Positions 1 to 8,714 of a DNA stretch of 64,000 nt are shown piece after piece. Numbering within the stretch: the first letter of the stretch is position 1; each line of letters begins with the position of its first letter. Both the position numbers and the translations under genes were made by a program. Under the pieces are notes generated by a model. That model made no database searches. It saw only the letters and a program-made list of their open reading frames with translations, and was not told the DNA's origin. Origin of the DNA: Nitzschia sp. DOCU1 (lineage: Eukaryota > Bacillariophyta > Bacillariophyceae > Bacillariales > Bacillariaceae); contig OX596003.1 in assembly GCA_951394045.1 (NCBI GenBank), positions 12,501 to 76,500 on the forward strand, read 5' to 3'.

Positions 1-105
1 GCTGCATTTTTACCTGCAATTTTAGTTCCTCTTGTTGGATTAGTTTTTCCAGCAATCAGTATGGCATTATTCTTTATCTATACTCAAGTCGATGACATTA
101 GCTAA
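1..105 (+). CDS. psaI: Photosystem I subunit VIII (PsaI), 3' part
   Basis: The window opens inside this gene; 34 codons and the stop are visible. The peptide has the PsaI hallmark [20 protein letters not shown], one membrane span followed by a short charged tail (QVDDIS). PsaI is a small thylakoid membrane subunit of PSI, near PsaL, and helps bind PsaL and trimer contacts. The family is about 36 residues, so only a few N-terminal codons are missing to the left. It reads toward psbD but is separated from it by about 175 bases, so co-transcription is not evident. Confidence 0.9.
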   Translation, partial: AAFLPAILVPLVGLVFPAISMALFFIYTQVDDIS

Positions 106-281
106 TAATTTCGTTTCGTATAGTATTTCAAATGTTATACGAAACATATTTTTTATTTTTATTCAGATCAGTAAAAATTTTTATGATTAATGTATAATAT
201 AAATATAGATTGATAAGACTAGAGTAAAAAGTAATTTTCACGTTTACTCATTCAATAATTAAATTAAAGGATTATTAAAAT

Positions 282-1337
282 ATGACCATTGCTATTGGGC
301 AAAACCAAGAACGTGGCTTATTTGATCTAGTTGACGATTGGTTAAAGAAAGATCGATTTGTTTTCGTTGGTTGGTCAGGTTTATTATTATTCCCAACTGC
401 TTACTTAGCTGCAGGTGGTTGGATGACTGGTACTACTTTTGTAACATCATGGTATACTCACGGGTTAGCTAGTTCATACCTTGAAGGTTGTAACTTCTTA
501 ACAGCTGCTGTTTCAACTCCAGCAAACAGTATGGGTCACTCATTATTACTTTTATGGGGTCCAGAAGCACAAGGAGATTTTACACGTTGGTGTCAAATTG
601 GTGGTCTTTGGACATTTATCGCTTTACACGGTGCATTTGGTTTAATTGGCTTCTGTTTACGTCAATTTGAAATTGCTCGTTTAGTTGGTATTCGTCCTTA
701 TAATGCTATTGCATTCTCAGGTCCGATTGCTGTATTCGTTTCAGTATTCTTATTATACCCATTAGGTCAAGCAAGTTGGTTCTTTGCTCCTAGTTTCGGT
801 GTAGCAGCAATTTTCCGTTTCTTATTATTCTTACAAGGTTTCCACAACTGGACATTAAATCCATTCCACATGATGGGTGTAGCTGGTATTTTAGGTGGTG
901 CTTTACTTTGTGCGATTCATGGTGCAACAGTAGAGAATACTTTATTTGAAGATGGTGATGCTGCAAACACATTCCGTGCATTCACTCCAACTCAATCAGA
1001 AGAAACATACTCAATGGTTACAGCTAACCGTTTCTGGTCACAAATTTTTGGTGTAGCATTCTCAAACAAACGTTGGTTACACTTCTTTATGTTATTTGTA
1101 CCAGTTACTGGTTTATGGACAAGTGCTATTGGTATCGTTGGTTTAGCATTAAACTTACGTGCATACGATTTCGTTTCACAAGAGTTACGTGCTGCGGAAG
1201 ATCCAGAATTTGAAACATTCTATACAAAAAATATTTTATTAAACGAAGGTATTCGTGCATGGATGGCTGCGCAAGATCAACCACATGAGAACTTCGTATT
1301 CCCTGAGGAGGTATTACCACGTGGAAACGCCCTTTAA
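282..1337 (+). CDS. psbD: Photosystem II reaction centre protein D2
   Basis: PsbD (D2) pairs with D1 to hold the chlorophylls, pheophytins, the quinone QA and the non-haem iron of PSII in the thylakoid membrane. The 351-residue product is of the normal length and is recognisable throughout, from the N-terminal [16 protein letters not shown] to the C-terminal [12 protein letters not shown]. Five membrane spans and the conserved histidines of the fourth and fifth spans ([24 protein letters not shown]) are present. The start ATG follows an AAAGGA-like ribosome binding site. The last 17 bases overlap psbC, the usual plastid arrangement. Two-fold codons ending in C are common here, as expected for a highly expressed gene. 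Confidence 0.98.
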   Translation: MTIAIGQNQERGLFDLVDDWLKKDRFVFVGWSGLLLFPTAYLAAGGWMTGTTFVTSWYTHGLASSYLEGCNFLTAAVSTPANSMGHSLLLLWGPEAQGDFTRWCQIGGLWTFIALHGAFGLIGFCLRQFEIARLVGIRPYNAIAFSGPIAVFVSVFLLYPLGQASWFFAPSFGVAAIFRFLLFLQGFHNWTLNPFHMMGVAGILGGALLCAIHGATVENTLFEDGDAANTFRAFTPTQSEETYSMVTANRFWSQIFGVAFSNKRWLHFFMLFVPVTGLWTSAIGIVGLALNLRAYDFVSQELRAAEDPEFETFYTKNILLNEGIRAWMAAQDQPHENFVFPEEVLPRGNAL

Positions 1338-2700
1338 TAGTAGTATCGCGGGTCGTGACATTGAGTCTACAGGATTCGCTTGGTGGAGTGGAAACGCTCG
1401 TTTAATTAATGTTTCAGGTAAATTATTAGGTGCTCACGTAGCACACGCTGGTTTAATGGTATTTTGGGCCGGTGCAATGATTTTATTTGAAGTTTCCCAT
1501 TTCGTACCAGAAAAACCTTTATATGAACAAGGTTTTATTTGTATGCAACATTTAGCTACATTAGGTTACGGAATTGGACCTGGTGGTGAAATCACTACAA
1601 CTGTACCATATTTTGCTGTTGGTGTAATTCATTTAATTTCGTCTGCAGTATTAGGATTTGGTGGTATTTACCACGCATTATTAGGTCCTGATACATTAGA
1701 AGAATCATTCCCATTCTTTGGTTACGATTGGCGTGATAAAAATAAAATGACGACAATCCTAGGTATTCATTTATGTCTTCTAGGTTGTGGTTCATTCTTA
1801 TTAGTTTTCAAAGCAATGTACTTCGGTGGTGTATACGATACATGGGCACCTGGTGGTGGTGATGTTCGTTTTATTACAACACCAACATTAAACCCAATTG
1901 TAATTTTTGGTTATGTATTCCGTTCTCCATTTGGTGGTGACGGATGGGTTGTATCTGTAAATAATATGGAAGATGTTATCGGTGGTCACATCTGGGTTGG
2001 TATTTTATGTATCACAGGTGGTATTTGGCACATCTTTACAAAACCATTTGCTTGGGCTCGTCGTGCCTTTGTTTGGTCAGGTGAAGCATACCTTTCATAT
2101 AGTTTAGCGGCAATTTCACTTATGGGTTTCACAGCTTCATTATACTCTTGGTATAATAACACTGCATATCCAAGTGAATTATATGGTCCAACAGGTCCTG
2201 AAGCATCTCAATCTCAAGCTTTTACATTCTTAGTTCGTGACCAACGTTTAGGTGCAAATGTTTCATCTGCACAAGGTCCAACAGGTTTAGGTAAATACTT
2301 AATGCGTTCACCAAGTGGAGAAATTATTTTCGGTGGTGAAACTATGCGTTTCTGGGATTTACGTGCTCCATGGGTTGAACCTTTACGTGGTCCAAATGGT
2401 TTAGATATTAATAAAATCAAAAACGATATTCAACCTTGGCAAGAACGTCGTGCTGCTGAATACATGACTCATGCACCATTAGGTTCATTAAACTCAGTAG
2501 GTGGTGTAGCAACAGAAATTAACTCTGTAAACTATGTATCACCTCGTTCATGGTTATGTTGTTCACACTTCTTCTTAGGATTCTTCTTCTTAATTGGTCA
2601 CTGGTGGCACTCAGGTCGTGCTCGTGCTGCTGCAGCTGGTTTCGAAAAAGGTATTAATCGTGCTAACGAACCTGTATTATCAATGCGTCCTATTGATTAA
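1321..2700 (+). CDS. psbC: Photosystem II CP43 antenna protein, GTG start
   Basis: CP43 is the six-span chlorophyll-binding inner antenna of PSII; its large lumenal loop also contributes ligands to the Mn4Ca cluster (region [20 protein letters not shown]). I place the start at the GTG at 1321 (METPFNSS...), preceded by GAGGAGG about 8 bases upstream inside psbD. This gives 459 residues and a 17-base overlap with psbD. An ATG at 1255 in the same frame would add 22 residues that look like translated psbD in another frame, so I reject it. Translation from GTG inside the upstream gene is known for plastid psbC. A strong hairpin follows the stop. Confidence 0.97.
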   Translation: METPFNSSIAGRDIESTGFAWWSGNARLINVSGKLLGAHVAHAGLMVFWAGAMILFEVSHFVPEKPLYEQGFICMQHLATLGYGIGPGGEITTTVPYFAVGVIHLISSAVLGFGGIYHALLGPDTLEESFPFFGYDWRDKNKMTTILGIHLCLLGCGSFLLVFKAMYFGGVYDTWAPGGGDVRFITTPTLNPIVIFGYVFRSPFGGDGWVVSVNNMEDVIGGHIWVGILCITGGIWHIFTKPFAWARRAFVWSGEAYLSYSLAAISLMGFTASLYSWYNNTAYPSELYGPTGPEASQSQAFTFLVRDQRLGANVSSAQGPTGLGKYLMRSPSGEIIFGGETMRFWDLRAPWVEPLRGPNGLDINKIKNDIQPWQERRAAEYMTHAPLGSLNSVGGVATEINSVNYVSPRSWLCCSHFFLGFFFLIGHWWHSGRARAAAAGFEKGINRANEPVLSMRPID

Positions 2701-2710
2701 TTATTACTAA

Positions 2711-2748
2711 TATTATTTTTATCTGATATAAATCAGATAAAAATAATA
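2711..2748 (+). terminator. Perfect hairpin after psbC
   Basis: Two 17-base arms (2711-2727 and 2732-2748) are exactly complementary around a 4-base loop, 10 bases after the psbC stop. This is a likely 3'-end stabiliser or terminator of the psbD-psbC transcript. The arms are AT-rich, with a GATC-like core. Confidence 0.8.
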
Positions 2749-3105
2749 ATAACAAATCTAGTTATTTTTCTTTCAAAAGAAAATAATTTAAAACCTAAAT
2801 TTTTTTAATAAATTTTAAAATTACTTTAGTTAATTATTTTTCAGTTTGATTATTTTCTAACATTTTATTAAATAATTTGATTCTGAATATTAAAAATTCC
2901 AAATTGACAATAGAGAACGATTAAATAAGCTTAATATAAAAAAGAAAATTGGGCTTTAATTATTTAAAATTGGAAAGAAAGAAATTAATAAATACTATTT
3001 TTCTAAATCATAACCGAAAAAGACTAATAAATTGTTCGTTATAATCCAGATGCTTAATTTAAAAGAAAAGCTTGAAAGAGTCTTTTTCATAAAATACTAA
3101 ATGAA
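2749..3105. other. Spacer between psbC and trnK
   Basis: About 357 AT-rich bases. I see only a weak hairpin near 2762-2790 (a TTATTTTTCTTT run facing AAAGAAAATAA) and no convincing reading frame, tRNA or promoter on either strand. Confidence 0.6.
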
Positions 3106-3177
3106 TGGGCTGCCTGGGATTCGAACCCAGAACTAATCGGTTAAAAGCCGAGTACTCTACCGTTGAGTTAGCAACCC
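3106..3177 (-). tRNA. trnK(uuu): tRNA-Lys(UUU)
   Basis: The minus strand folds as a cloverleaf: acceptor GGGTTGC/GCAGCCC, D arm, anticodon loop CTTTTAA (anticodon TTT), T arm with GGTTCGAATCC, discriminator A. There is no intron and no encoded CCA. The absence of the land-plant trnK intron and matK fits an algal plastid. Confidence 0.95.
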
Positions 3178-3371
3178 ATACTAAAATATTACCATAAAAC
3201 TACTAAGATATTAAAGAGTTTATTAAAATATTTTTAATCCAATCAAAATATTGGAATACTCAAAAAATAATATTTTTACTTTAGAGATTTTAAAGTAAAA
3301 TTATAAGTAATATTATTGGTTATTTTATTACTTAAAATTTCATTAAAAATTGATAAATAAGGATTTTAAAA

Positions 3372-3476
3372 ATGATTAATTGGCAAATTATAGGACAATT
3401 AGTAGCGACAGGTGTTATTATGTTAGCAGGTCCAGCAGTAATTGTTTTATTAGCTTTAAAAAAAGGTAATCTTTAA
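3372..3476 (+). CDS. psb30: Photosystem II protein Psb30 (Ycf12)
   Basis: A 34-residue single-span protein ([20 protein letters not shown]...KKGNL). The [10 protein letters not shown] core and the C-terminal KKGNL are typical of Psb30/Ycf12, a small peripheral PSII subunit near PsbZ and cytochrome b559 in the thylakoid. It lies just upstream of psbZ, its structural neighbour in PSII, with a gap of 58 bases. Confidence 0.88.
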   Translation: MINWQIIGQLVATGVIMLAGPAVIVLLALKKGNL

Positions 3477-3534
3477 TTTCGTATATATATACATTTAATT
3501 AGATCATCGATATAAAAATTTTTCAAAAATATTT

Positions 3535-3720
3535 ATGATAACTGCTTTAACTGCTTTATTCGTTTTAGTTTCATTAGGTTTAGTTGTAACAGTTCCAGTA
3601 GCATTAGCTACACCAGGTGAATGGGAAGCATCAAAAGATAATTTTAATCGCATTTTCCAAGCATGGGTAGGTCTTGTTGTTGTAATCGCTATAGCTGATG
3701 GAATTGCATCAGCAATTTAA
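3535..3720 (+). CDS. psbZ: Photosystem II protein PsbZ
   Basis: A 61-residue protein with two membrane spans and the PsbZ signature [16 protein letters not shown] in the loop between them. PsbZ (Ycf9) is a PSII core subunit affecting the PSII-antenna interaction. The length matches the family (about 62). A short hairpin (TTATAGTCT/AGACTATAA, about 3733-3750) follows the stop. Confidence 0.96.
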   Translation: MITALTALFVLVSLGLVVTVPVALATPGEWEASKDNFNRIFQAWVGLVVVIAIADGIASAI

Positions 3721-3768
3721 CTAATTGGAAATTATAGTCTAGACTATAATTTCTAATTATTTTTACTA

Positions 3769-3797
3769 TTGACAAATTTAATTTCGTTTCTTATACT
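3769..3797 (+). promoter_or_regulatory. Sigma70-type promoter for trnG(gcc)-trnE
   Basis: TTGACA (3769-3774), a 17-base spacer, then TATACT (3792-3797): a near-consensus promoter for the plastid-encoded (bacterial-type) RNA polymerase. The predicted start is about 40 bases before trnG(gcc), so it should drive both tRNAs and perhaps ycf90. Confidence 0.75.
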
Positions 3798-3843
3798 TAT
3801 AATAAGAAAGACACAAAAACTGTTAGGAACTTTAGATGTAGTT

Positions 3844-3915
3844 GCGGGCATAGCTCAGTGGTAGAGCGCAACCTTGCCAAGGTTGATGTCGCGCGTTCGA
3901 ATCGCGTTGCCCGCT
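3844..3915 (+). tRNA. trnG(gcc): tRNA-Gly(GCC)
   Basis: Cloverleaf with acceptor GCGGGCA/TGCCCGC, anticodon loop TTGCCAA (GCC) and T arm GCGTTCGAATCGC; discriminator T, no encoded CCA. Confidence 0.95.
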
Positions 3916-3941
3916 TACGTTCAAAGTAGATAACAGTAACA

Positions 3942-4014
3942 GCCCCCATCGTCTAGAGGCCTAGGACAGCTCCCTTTCACGGAGCAGACAGGGATTCGAA
4001 TTCCCTTGGGGGTA
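3942..4014 (+). tRNA. trnE(uuc): tRNA-Glu(UUC)
   Basis: Acceptor GCCCCCA pairs with TGGGGGT, anticodon loop CTTTCAC (TTC), T arm GGGATTCGAATTCCC, discriminator A. In plastids this tRNA also supplies glutamate for tetrapyrrole synthesis. Confidence 0.95.
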
Positions 4015-4131
4015 TTCTTTCATGAAATATTTTATCATTTTATTAGCTTAGACTTCTTAAATCCCTTGACAAATGATTGTGCAAAAGATGATCATAGAAT
4101 TATTTTAAAAGGATCTTTCTAAAACAACGTT

Positions 4132-5394
4132 ATGTTATATTTCTTTAGACTTTTATTTCTTTTAATTAACATTGACCAAGAAACAGTTCTTAATTGGTTT
4201 GGAATTGAAACTCCAACAAGTGAAACTCTCGTAACAAATGATGTTAATCTTTCTACTCTAAAAATTGCACCGGCACCCGGGATCTCTATGGAAACATTCC
4301 GATTAGTTGTGGAAGGATTATGGCGACATGTTCAAGATGGACTGACTTTAGCCGATATTGAGAATCTATTATTTTTCATTCTTTTTATACGATTTGTTGT
4401 CTTAAGCATACGCTATAATTTAAAAACTTCGTTTTATATTACTTGTATTGGGCTTTTCGCAGGATATCTTTGGTATCGACACTTAATTGATTTAATTGCA
4501 ATGTATCGAAGTATGTTAATTAAACTTCCCTATTTACATAAATTAGGAATTGACGCAATTCAATTAAGTTCTATGAGTCGTCAAGTTGTCTTAACAGATT
4601 TAAAACTTGGTGACAATGTTCATTGGTATAATCCAGGACAGCTGTTCTATTATGCTTTTGTAAAAGGAATTGTAAATGTAGATACAGAAACCGGATTTAG
4701 GTATTACATTGATCCAATTTCAATGATTATTTCAAATTTAAAAGAATCTCAACAGGCTACAATTCTGCCTATTTATTACAAAATTTATAATAAGATTATT
4801 CCACAAGTTTTTGAAGGAATTAGTAAATTTTGGAATCAACTTTCTGGAATTGCAGCTTACGCTGTTATTACCCGAATTGGAAAAAAATATTGTCCTTATC
4901 TAGTACGTTGGCATTGGACATTTTTACTAATTATAGGTTTTATTGAACAGATTTTAATTTATTTTTGTTATCGTGTATCCTATTTTCAGTCGAATGTTCT
5001 AATTCCCCAAACCCAGTTAGCAGTTAATTATGCAAACCAAAGTTTAGTTTTTCAAGTTAATTTTTTAAATGGATTATTAGCTTTCATTATTTGTATTCAT
5101 TTAACTTTAATCTTTTTTGGATTATTTCATGCCATTTGGGGTCAATATTTTTATTTTCCATTTCTGGTTGAAAATACTGAACTTCATATAGGTTTACGTC
5201 CAAAAAATAGTATTTATAGTGGGGGAAATACATCTTGGCAGGATGAAAAAGATTCTAATGTTCAACGTTTGTTTCCCAAGTTATGGTACGGTTGGTTTGG
5301 GCGTGGGACAACTTCGAAGAACAGTTTTTTATATTCTTTTCAAACTATTCTTGTAAAGATCTTAAAACGTATTCGAACTCAATTTCGTAGATAA
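4132..5394 (+). CDS. ycf90: Conserved diatom plastid membrane protein, Ycf90-like
   Basis: A 420-residue protein of unknown function. Hydrophobic segments are visible near the N-terminus (FFRLLFLLI), at about 83-125 (LLFFILFIRFVVL, SFYITCIGLFAGYLW), about 265-285 (FLLIIGFIEQILIYFC) and about 320-345 (LLAFIICIHLTLIFFGLFH). The C-terminus is basic (KILKRIRTQFRR). I take it to be the ORF called ycf90 in diatom plastids from its size, membrane character and place in a diatom genome, without an alignment. The first ATG is used; an internal ATG at 4288 is possible. The last codons form one arm of a 38-bp perfect palindrome, so this 3' end is also a structural element. It converges on psbJ. Confidence 0.65.
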   Translation: MLYFFRLLFLLINIDQETVLNWFGIETPTSETLVTNDVNLSTLKIAPAPGISMETFRLVVEGLWRHVQDGLTLADIENLLFFILFIRFVVLSIRYNLKTSFYITCIGLFAGYLWYRHLIDLIAMYRSMLIKLPYLHKLGIDAIQLSSMSRQVVLTDLKLGDNVHWYNPGQLFYYAFVKGIVNVDTETGFRYYIDPISMIISNLKESQQATILPIYYKIYNKIIPQVFEGISKFWNQLSGIAAYAVITRIGKKYCPYLVRWHWTFLLIIGFIEQILIYFCYRVSYFQSNVLIPQTQLAVNYANQSLVFQVNFLNGLLAFIICIHLTLIFFGLFHAIWGQYFYFPFLVENTELHIGLRPKNSIYSGGNTSWQDEKDSNVQRLFPKLWYGWFGRGTTSKNSFLYSFQTILVKILKRIRTQFRR

Positions 5395-5450
5395 GCAAAA
5401 AATAATTCTACAGAATTATTTTTTGCTTATCTACGAAATTGAGTTCGAAT
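5371..5450. terminator. 38-bp perfect palindrome between ycf90 and psbJ
   Basis: Arms 5371-5408 and 5413-5450 are perfectly complementary around a 4-base loop. The left arm includes the last eight ycf90 codons and its stop; the right arm ends 15 bases before the psbJ stop. It sits exactly at the meeting point of two convergent transcription units, so it probably acts as a bidirectional 3'-end element. Confidence 0.85.
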
Positions 5451-5465
5451 TTGAAATATATCAGT

Positions 5466-5585
5466 TTATAATGATGAACCTAAGCCTGAATATGATCCAT
5501 AAATAAATAAAGAAAGCATTGTGATTACTGCTAGGCCTCCTACTAAGCCTACTAACCATAATGGAATTCTACCTGTGTTTGCCAT
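5466..5585 (-). CDS. psbJ: Photosystem II protein PsbJ
   Basis: A 39-residue single-span protein ([20 protein letters not shown]...SGLGSSL), matching PsbJ in full. PsbJ lies beside cytochrome b559 in PSII and affects plastoquinone exchange and assembly. Last gene of the conserved psbE-psbF-psbL-psbJ operon. Confidence 0.97.
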   Translation of the reverse strand: MANTGRIPLWLVGLVGGLAVITMLSLFIYGSYSGLGSSL

Positions 5586-5609
5586 AAAAAAACTCCTACT
5601 TGATGTATA

Positions 5610-5732
<123 letters not shown>

Positions 5733-5760
5733 TTACCTCGTATATATTTGATGAATTGAT

Positions 5761-5892
5761 TTATCGTTGAATGAATTGCATTGCAGTAATTCCACCTAAG
5801 AAAAATACTGTTGGGATTGCTAATCCGTGAACGGCTAACCAACGGAAAGTGAAAATTGGATAAGCTACGGGTTGATTAATATTTTTTGCCAT
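5761..5892 (-). CDS. psbF: Cytochrome b559 beta subunit
   Basis: A 43-residue protein with the haem-ligand histidine in [18 protein letters not shown]. With PsbE it binds the b559 haem of PSII. Same operon, 17 bases downstream of psbE. Confidence 0.97.
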   Translation of the reverse strand: MAKNINQPVAYPIFTFRWLAVHGLAIPTVFFLGGITAMQFIQR

Positions 5893-5909
5893 TATTTTTT
5901 TTCCTTAAA

Positions 5910-6164
5910 TTATAAACCTTTAGTTAAATCTTCTAATTCTTGTTTTGCACTAAATCGATCATTCACAAGTGGAATTTGTTGACGATCTTGTGTAAAGTAT
6001 TCATTCGGACGTGGAGTTCCAAAAACATCGTAGGCTAAACCAGTACTAACAAATAACCATCCTGATACAAAAAGGGATGGAATTGTAATACTATGAATAA
6101 TCCAGTAACGTACACTAGTAATAATATCCGAAAACGGACGTTCACCTGTCGATCCACCAGACAT
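5910..6164 (-). CDS. psbE: Cytochrome b559 alpha subunit
   Basis: An 84-residue protein starting [20 protein letters not shown]; the haem ligand is the His in [14 protein letters not shown], followed by the membrane span and a lumenal tail ([22 protein letters not shown]). First gene of psbEFLJ. The leader region upstream contains trnG(ucc), so the operon may share a transcript with it. Confidence 0.97.
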
Positions 6165-6221
6165 AACTTATATATTCCTCTATAAAAAAAGATTGTTGCT
6201 CATTCAAATAGTATTTATAAC

Positions 6222-6292
6222 AGCGGGCAGGGGGAATCGAACCCCCATCATCAGCTTGGAAGGCTAAGGTTTTACCACTAAACTATGCCCGC
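6222..6292 (-). tRNA. trnG(ucc): tRNA-Gly(UCC)
   Basis: Minus-strand cloverleaf: acceptor GCGGGCA with TGCCCGC, anticodon loop CTTCCAA (TCC), T arm GGGGGTTCGATTCCCCC. No intron (land plants have one here). Confidence 0.94.
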
Positions 6293-6327
6293 AATTTTGA
6301 AAACTCCATTATTTTATAGTTTTTCAT

Positions 6328-6399
6328 AGCGGGAGGGAAAAAATCCTTGTCATCTCCTATTAGAGGAAATAATTATTGTAACATTTAGTTACCCCGCTC
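6328..6399 (-). ncRNA. Candidate small structured RNA upstream of trnG(ucc)
   Basis: About 72 bases between ycf4 and trnG(ucc). The ends pair (AGCGGG with CCCGCT), and three inner hairpins can form: GTAAC-taaat-GTTAC, ATTTCC-tctaata-GGAGAT, and a weaker one around AAGGA-ttttt-TCCCT. The whole looks like a cloverleaf or four-way junction. A near-consensus promoter ends 7 bases before it. The middle loop has C where tRNAs have U33, and the T arm is poor, so it is not a normal tRNA. It could be a decayed tRNA, a novel RNA, or a leader structure of the trnG-psbE transcript. Confidence 0.35.
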
Positions 6400-6405
6400 A
6401 TTTAC

Positions 6406-6434
6406 ATTATAAATGATGCGGGTCTAAAAAGCAA
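6406..6434 (-). promoter_or_regulatory. Sigma70-type promoter on the minus strand
   Basis: Read on the minus strand: TTGCTT (6429-6434), 17 bases, TATAAT (6406-6411). It lies in the 3' flank of ycf4 and points to the small RNA candidate, trnG(ucc) and psbEFLJ. Confidence 0.7.
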
Positions 6435-6441
6435 TAAACTA

Positions 6442-6987
6442 TTATAAATTTTCTAGTTTTAAATCTAGAAACTTTGCTAAACTTGCAGCTTCTTCTTCTA
6501 AATTTGAAATGGCTGTTGGTTCTTGAACCGGCGTTAAAGGTATTTTTCGCTCATCTTTTAAACATAAATAAATACTTCGAGTAGGATTTAAACCTTCGGT
6601 GATTTTAATACCAATTGCTCGAATATTCGATAAAGGATATGTTAAGAGAATTTCTCGGTTTTTACCTGGAAACCCCTTTCGAACAATTTTCACAAGATTT
6701 TCGACTCGATTGTATTCATTATAACCACCTCCAATATCTAATAATACTGTAGTAAGTATATAGATACTAACTCCGAAACTTAAGCTTCCATAAAACATCA
6801 TTACTAAACCTTGAGGTATAAAAACTAACTCAGTTGGATTTGCAAAAGGTAGTAAATTAACTTTAAAATAACTAGACATACCAGCTAGTAAAAAACCGAT
6901 ACCTCCAAAAAATAAAAAGAATGACCAGAAATAATTACTAAAACGTCGTGATCCAACAATAGTATCTTGACGAATTTCGTTTTCCAT
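6442..6987 (-). CDS. ycf4: Photosystem I assembly protein Ycf4
   Basis: A 181-residue thylakoid protein that acts as a scaffold in PSI assembly. It has the N-terminal RRFSNYFWSFFLFFGGIGFLL span, a second span around 60-85 (QGLVMMFYGSLSFGVSIYI), then the conserved soluble part (RKGFPGKNREILLTYPLSNIRAI). Length is typical for Ycf4 (about 180-185). It follows petL on the minus strand with a 20-base gap, suggesting a petL-ycf4 transcript. Confidence 0.95.
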   Translation of the reverse strand: MENEIRQDTIVGSRRFSNYFWSFFLFFGGIGFLLAGMSSYFKVNLLPFANPTELVFIPQGLVMMFYGSLSFGVSIYILTTVLLDIGGGYNEYNRVENLVKIVRKGFPGKNREILLTYPLSNIRAIGIKITEGLNPTRSIYLCLKDERKIPLTPVQEPTAISNLEEEAASLAKFLDLKLENL

Positions 6988-7007
6988 TGAATCTAGTACT
7001 ATATATA

Positions 7008-7103
7008 TTAAATTAATTTAATTGATTTGAATCCTAAATATAGTCCTGATGTAAGAGCAAAGCAGAATCCTACTAATAAAAAATAATCAATCGCAACTGT
7101 CAT
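7008..7103 (-). CDS. petL: Cytochrome b6f subunit PetL
   Basis: A 31-residue single-span protein (MTVAIDYFLLVGFCFALTSG then LYLGFKSIKLI). The C-terminal L-G-x-x-x-I-K-L-I is the PetL pattern of red-lineage plastids. PetL is a small subunit that stabilises the b6f complex. It is too short for standard ORF finders. Confidence 0.85.
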   Translation of the reverse strand: MTVAIDYFLLVGFCFALTSGLYLGFKSIKLI

Positions 7104-7287
7104 AAAATCTTTTTTATTTTGTCTAAATGAAATTTATAAAAATTTTTCTGTATATTAATATATATTATATAGTAATCTATATAAAAATTTTGGTTGGTAA
7201 TAATTTTCTCAAAAATTTTCACTTACCTTATATTTCATTTAATTCAAAAATTCTCTTACTAATTTAACTAATTTTTCAATTAACTTT

Positions 7288-7740
7288 ATGGCTAATTTTA
7301 TTAAACCTTATAATGATGATCCATTTGTGGGTCATTTAGCAACGCCAATTACTTCCTCAGCAGTAACACGAGCAATTTTACAAAATTTACCAGCATACCG
7401 ATTTGGTTTAACACCATTATTACGTGGTTTAGAAATTGGTTTAGCACATGGCTATTTTTTAATTGGTCCGTTTGTGAAATTAGGTCCGTTACGTGATTCC
7501 GATATTGGATTATTAGCAGGTTTTCTTTCGACAATTGGTTTAATTATTATTTTAACCTTAGGTCTAACAATTTACGGTGTTGCTACTTTTGGACAAGAAA
7601 AATCGGAAGGTTCAACGAATGACTTACAAACGAAAAAAGCATGGGATCAATTTAAAGGTGGATTCTTTGTCGGAGCTTGTGGAAGTGCAGGATTTGCATT
7701 CATTTGTTTATCAAGTATCCCAACATTTACAATCAATTAA
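7288..7740 (+). CDS. psaL: Photosystem I subunit XI (PsaL)
   Basis: A 150-residue thylakoid protein with the PsaL N-terminus ([16 protein letters not shown]), the chlorophyll-binding [24 protein letters not shown] segment and three membrane spans. PsaL forms the trimer contact of PSI and lies next to PsaI. PsaL is nuclear in green plants and plastid-encoded in the red lineage, so it supports the taxonomic call. Confidence 0.97.
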   Translation: MANFIKPYNDDPFVGHLATPITSSAVTRAILQNLPAYRFGLTPLLRGLEIGLAHGYFLIGPFVKLGPLRDSDIGLLAGFLSTIGLIIILTLGLTIYGVATFGQEKSEGSTNDLQTKKAWDQFKGGFFVGACGSAGFAFICLSSIPTFTIN

Positions 7741-7831
7741 TTTTGAAGTAAGATTAGTTTATCAAATCAGTTAAATTTTAACTGATTTGATATATAAAAC
7801 CCATTTGTTTCAAAAATAGATAGAAATCAAT

Positions 7832-8701
7832 ATGAATACATCTCCAATTAATTTACAAGAAGAGTACGCTAAAACTGAAATATCAAAAATTTTAAATTTA
7901 TTAGATGAAGAGTTAGTTGGTTTAGCACCGGTAAAAACACGTATTCGCGAAATTGCAGCATTACTATTAATTGATAAATTAAGAAAAAATTTAGGAATTA
8001 CCTCTGGAAATCCTGGCTTACATATGTCATTTACTGGTAGCCCGGGAACAGGGAAAACAACCGTTGGATTAAAAATGGCTGATATTCTATATCAATTAGG
8101 TTATATTAAGAAAGGGCATCTTTTAACAGTAACACGAGATGATTTAGTAGGTCAATATATTGGTCATACAGCTCCAAAAACAAAAGAAGTATTAAAAAAA
8201 GCAATGGGTGGAGTTTTGTTTATTGATGAAGCTTATTACTTATACAAGCCTGATAATGAACGAGATTATGGTTCTGAAGCCATTGAGATTTTATTACAAG
8301 TGATGGAAAATCAGCGGGATGAATTAGTCGTGATTCTAGCAGGATATAAAGAACCAATGGATAAATTCTATGAATCAAATCCTGGTCTATCATCACGTAT
8401 TGCCAATCATATTGATTTCCCAGATTATTCAGTCGAGGAATTATTAAAGATTGCAAAAATTATGTTAGATGAACAACAATATCAATTAACACCACAAGCA
8501 GAAATTGCTTTAGCTCAATATATTGAAAGACGAAAATCAAAACCCTTATTTGCAAATGCAAGAAGTGTTAAAAATGCCTTAGATCGTGCTCGAATGCGTC
8601 AAGCAAATCGAATTTTCGATAGTCGTGGTCAAGTTTTAACGAAAAAAGAATTAGTGAATCTGGAAGCAGAAGATATTTTACAAAGTTCAATCTTTAATTA
8701 A
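7832..8701 (+). CDS. cbbX: Red-type Rubisco activase CbbX
   Basis: A 289-residue AAA+ ATPase that remodels inhibited red-type Rubisco by pulling the C-terminal tail of RbcL. Walker A is GSPGTGKT at 69-76 and Walker B VLFIDEA at about 128-134; the pore-loop region ([18 protein letters not shown]) precedes Walker B; the sensor-2 helix lies near [19 protein letters not shown]. It matches the plastid form CbbX, which works on the form ID enzyme encoded at 17-19 kb. It lies between psaL and ycf39, 13 bases before the latter. Confidence 0.95.
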   Translation: MNTSPINLQEEYAKTEISKILNLLDEELVGLAPVKTRIREIAALLLIDKLRKNLGITSGNPGLHMSFTGSPGTGKTTVGLKMADILYQLGYIKKGHLLTVTRDDLVGQYIGHTAPKTKEVLKKAMGGVLFIDEAYYLYKPDNERDYGSEAIEILLQVMENQRDELVVILAGYKEPMDKFYESNPGLSSRIANHIDFPDYSVEELLKIAKIMLDEQQYQLTPQAEIALAQYIERRKSKPLFANARSVKNALDRARMRQANRIFDSRGQVLTKKELVNLEAEDILQSSIFN

Positions 8702-8714
8702 AAATTTTTAGTCT

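Noticed and set aside
4063..4100. A TTGACA just upstream of ycf90 as its own promoter
   Set aside because: No acceptable -10 hexamer lies 16-18 bases downstream; read-through from the trnG(gcc)-trnE promoter is as likely.
6328..6399. SRP RNA in the ycf4-trnG spacer
   Set aside because: The promoter and paired ends are suggestive, but the GGAGCAG/AGCAG element and apical loop are absent on both strands; the psaE-trnP spacer fits far better.
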